Assembly: GCA_013823325.1 (NCBI GenBank)
Contig: PNLY01000059.1
Span: forward strand, 1-34,655
DNA from: Methylobacterium sp.
GTDB lineage: Bacteria; Pseudomonadota; Alphaproteobacteria; Rhizobiales; Beijerinckiaceae
Length of the DNA stretch: 34,655 nucleotides
Direction: 5' to 3'
Part shown: in pieces, positions 34,285 through 34,655 of the stretch
How positions within the stretch are numbered: position 1 is the stretch's first letter
How the letters are laid out: each line of letters starts with the position of its first letter
Translations under genes and position numbers: made by a program
Notes under the pieces: model-generated
Told to the model about the DNA's origin: nothing
The model's input: only the letters and a program-made list of their open reading frames with translations
Database searches by the model: none

Positions 34285-34655
34285 ATGAATGGCGCCGACC
34301 GCCTGTGCGACACGCTGCTGGTCAATGATGTCGATGTCTGCTTCGCCAATCCCGGCACCTCTGAAATGCACTTCGTCGCGGCGCTCGACCGAAAGCCGCA
34401 GATGCGCTGCGTGCTCGGCCTGTTCGAGGGCGTGGTCACCGGCGCGGCCGACGGCTATGCCCGCATGGCCGACAAGCCGGCGGCGACGCTGCTCCATTGC
34501 GGGCCGGGCATGGCGAACGCACTCGCCAACATGCACAATGCCAGGCGCGCCTGGACACCGATGATCAACGTGGTCGGCGACCACGCGACCTATCACCTCC
34601 AGCACGACGCGCCGCTGACCAGCGACATCGAGAGTCTGGCCCGGCCGATGTCGCA
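34285..34655 (+). CDS. ThDP-dependent acetolactate-synthase-like enzyme, N-terminal part (3' truncated by window)
   Basis: 123 codons are visible from the ATG at 34285 and the frame is open to the window end. The N-terminal ThDP-binding (PYR) domain is clear: [35 protein letters not shown], then [16 protein letters not shown] with the ThDP-activating Glu48, and [20 protein letters not shown]. This matches the acetolactate synthase large-subunit-like / benzoylformate-decarboxylase-like branch (usually 510-560 residues), enzymes that decarboxylate 2-oxo acids. A true biosynthetic IlvB would normally sit with ilvN; the next genes are not visible. Divergent from the ABC-glycosylase operon. Confidence 0.87.
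   Translation, partial: MNGADRLCDTLLVNDVDVCFANPGTSEMHFVAALDRKPQMRCVLGLFEGVVTGAADGYARMADKPAATLLHCGPGMANALANMHNARRAWTPMINVVGDHATYHLQHDAPLTSDIESLARPMS

Noticed and set aside
34138..34605. 155-codon open frame on the minus strand
   Set aside because: It is antisense to the ThDP-enzyme start, whose plus-strand translation shows clear family motifs.
1..34655. CRISPR arrays, transposons, prophage, tRNA or rRNA genes
   Set aside because: No regularly spaced repeats, transposase or integrase motifs, terminal inverted repeats with target duplications, or RNA-gene signatures were found; the palindromic repeats seen are short non-coding elements.

Overview
The window is GC-rich, densely coding chromosomal DNA. 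It looks like an alphaproteobacterium of the order Hyphomicrobiales, possibly Bosea or a close relative. This rests on the five-step histidine pathway with HutF and HutG, sigma-EcfG-like promoters, NitT/TauT-type ABC and TRAP transporters, and the palindromic intergenic repeats. No rRNA, tRNA, transposase, phage gene or CRISPR array was seen. The genus is an inference from gene style, not a database match.

Layout. (1) 1-6365, plus strand: the end of a large transglutaminase/DUF2126 predicted-amidoligase protein, a circularly permuted ATP-grasp + alpha-E protein, a transglutaminase-like cysteine protease homologue and a HAD phosphatase. The first two genes abut, the third follows after 10 bases, and the fourth overlaps the third. 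This is a known but biochemically undescribed peptide-bond-forming/cleaving cassette. (2) 6378-10607: an orphan BMP-family periplasmic binding protein, an aldehyde dehydrogenase with its own terminator, and a MASE1-GGDEF diguanylate cyclase. (3) 10639-14721: an envelope/stress group made of a 50-residue membrane protein, PAP2 phosphatase, lipid kinase, a second transglutaminase-like protein, a PRC-barrel protein and a glycine-zipper lipoprotein. Three of its transcription units have sigma-EcfG-like promoters.

(4) 14767-22952: a complete hut regulon. hutF-hutC run left and hutI-hutH-hutG-hutU-hutD run right from a shared divergent promoter with two ATTTGCATATGCAA-type palindromes, very probably HutC operators. 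Together the enzymes turn histidine into urocanate, imidazolonepropionate, formimidoylglutamate, formylglutamate and finally glutamate plus formate. (5) 23097-25428: two divergent citrate synthase paralogues, one carrying an N-terminal DNA-binding HTH. (6) 25459-30807: a cyclopropane-fatty-acid-synthase-like methyltransferase, then a TRAP transporter operon headed by an FCD-type GntR regulator.

(7) 30935-33967: a four-gene operon of ABC binding protein, Mug-like DNA glycosylase, permease and ATPase, all joined by 4-base overlaps. Its upstream region holds a third copy of the hut palindrome core (TGCATATGCA), which suggests that HutC also controls this transporter. (8) 34285-end: the start of a ThDP-dependent acetolactate-synthase-like enzyme.

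The least-described elements are the amidoligase/ATP-grasp/transglutaminase cassette, the DNA glycosylase inside a transporter operon that may belong to the hut regulon, the HTH-citrate synthase pair, and the EcfG-driven 50-residue membrane protein.
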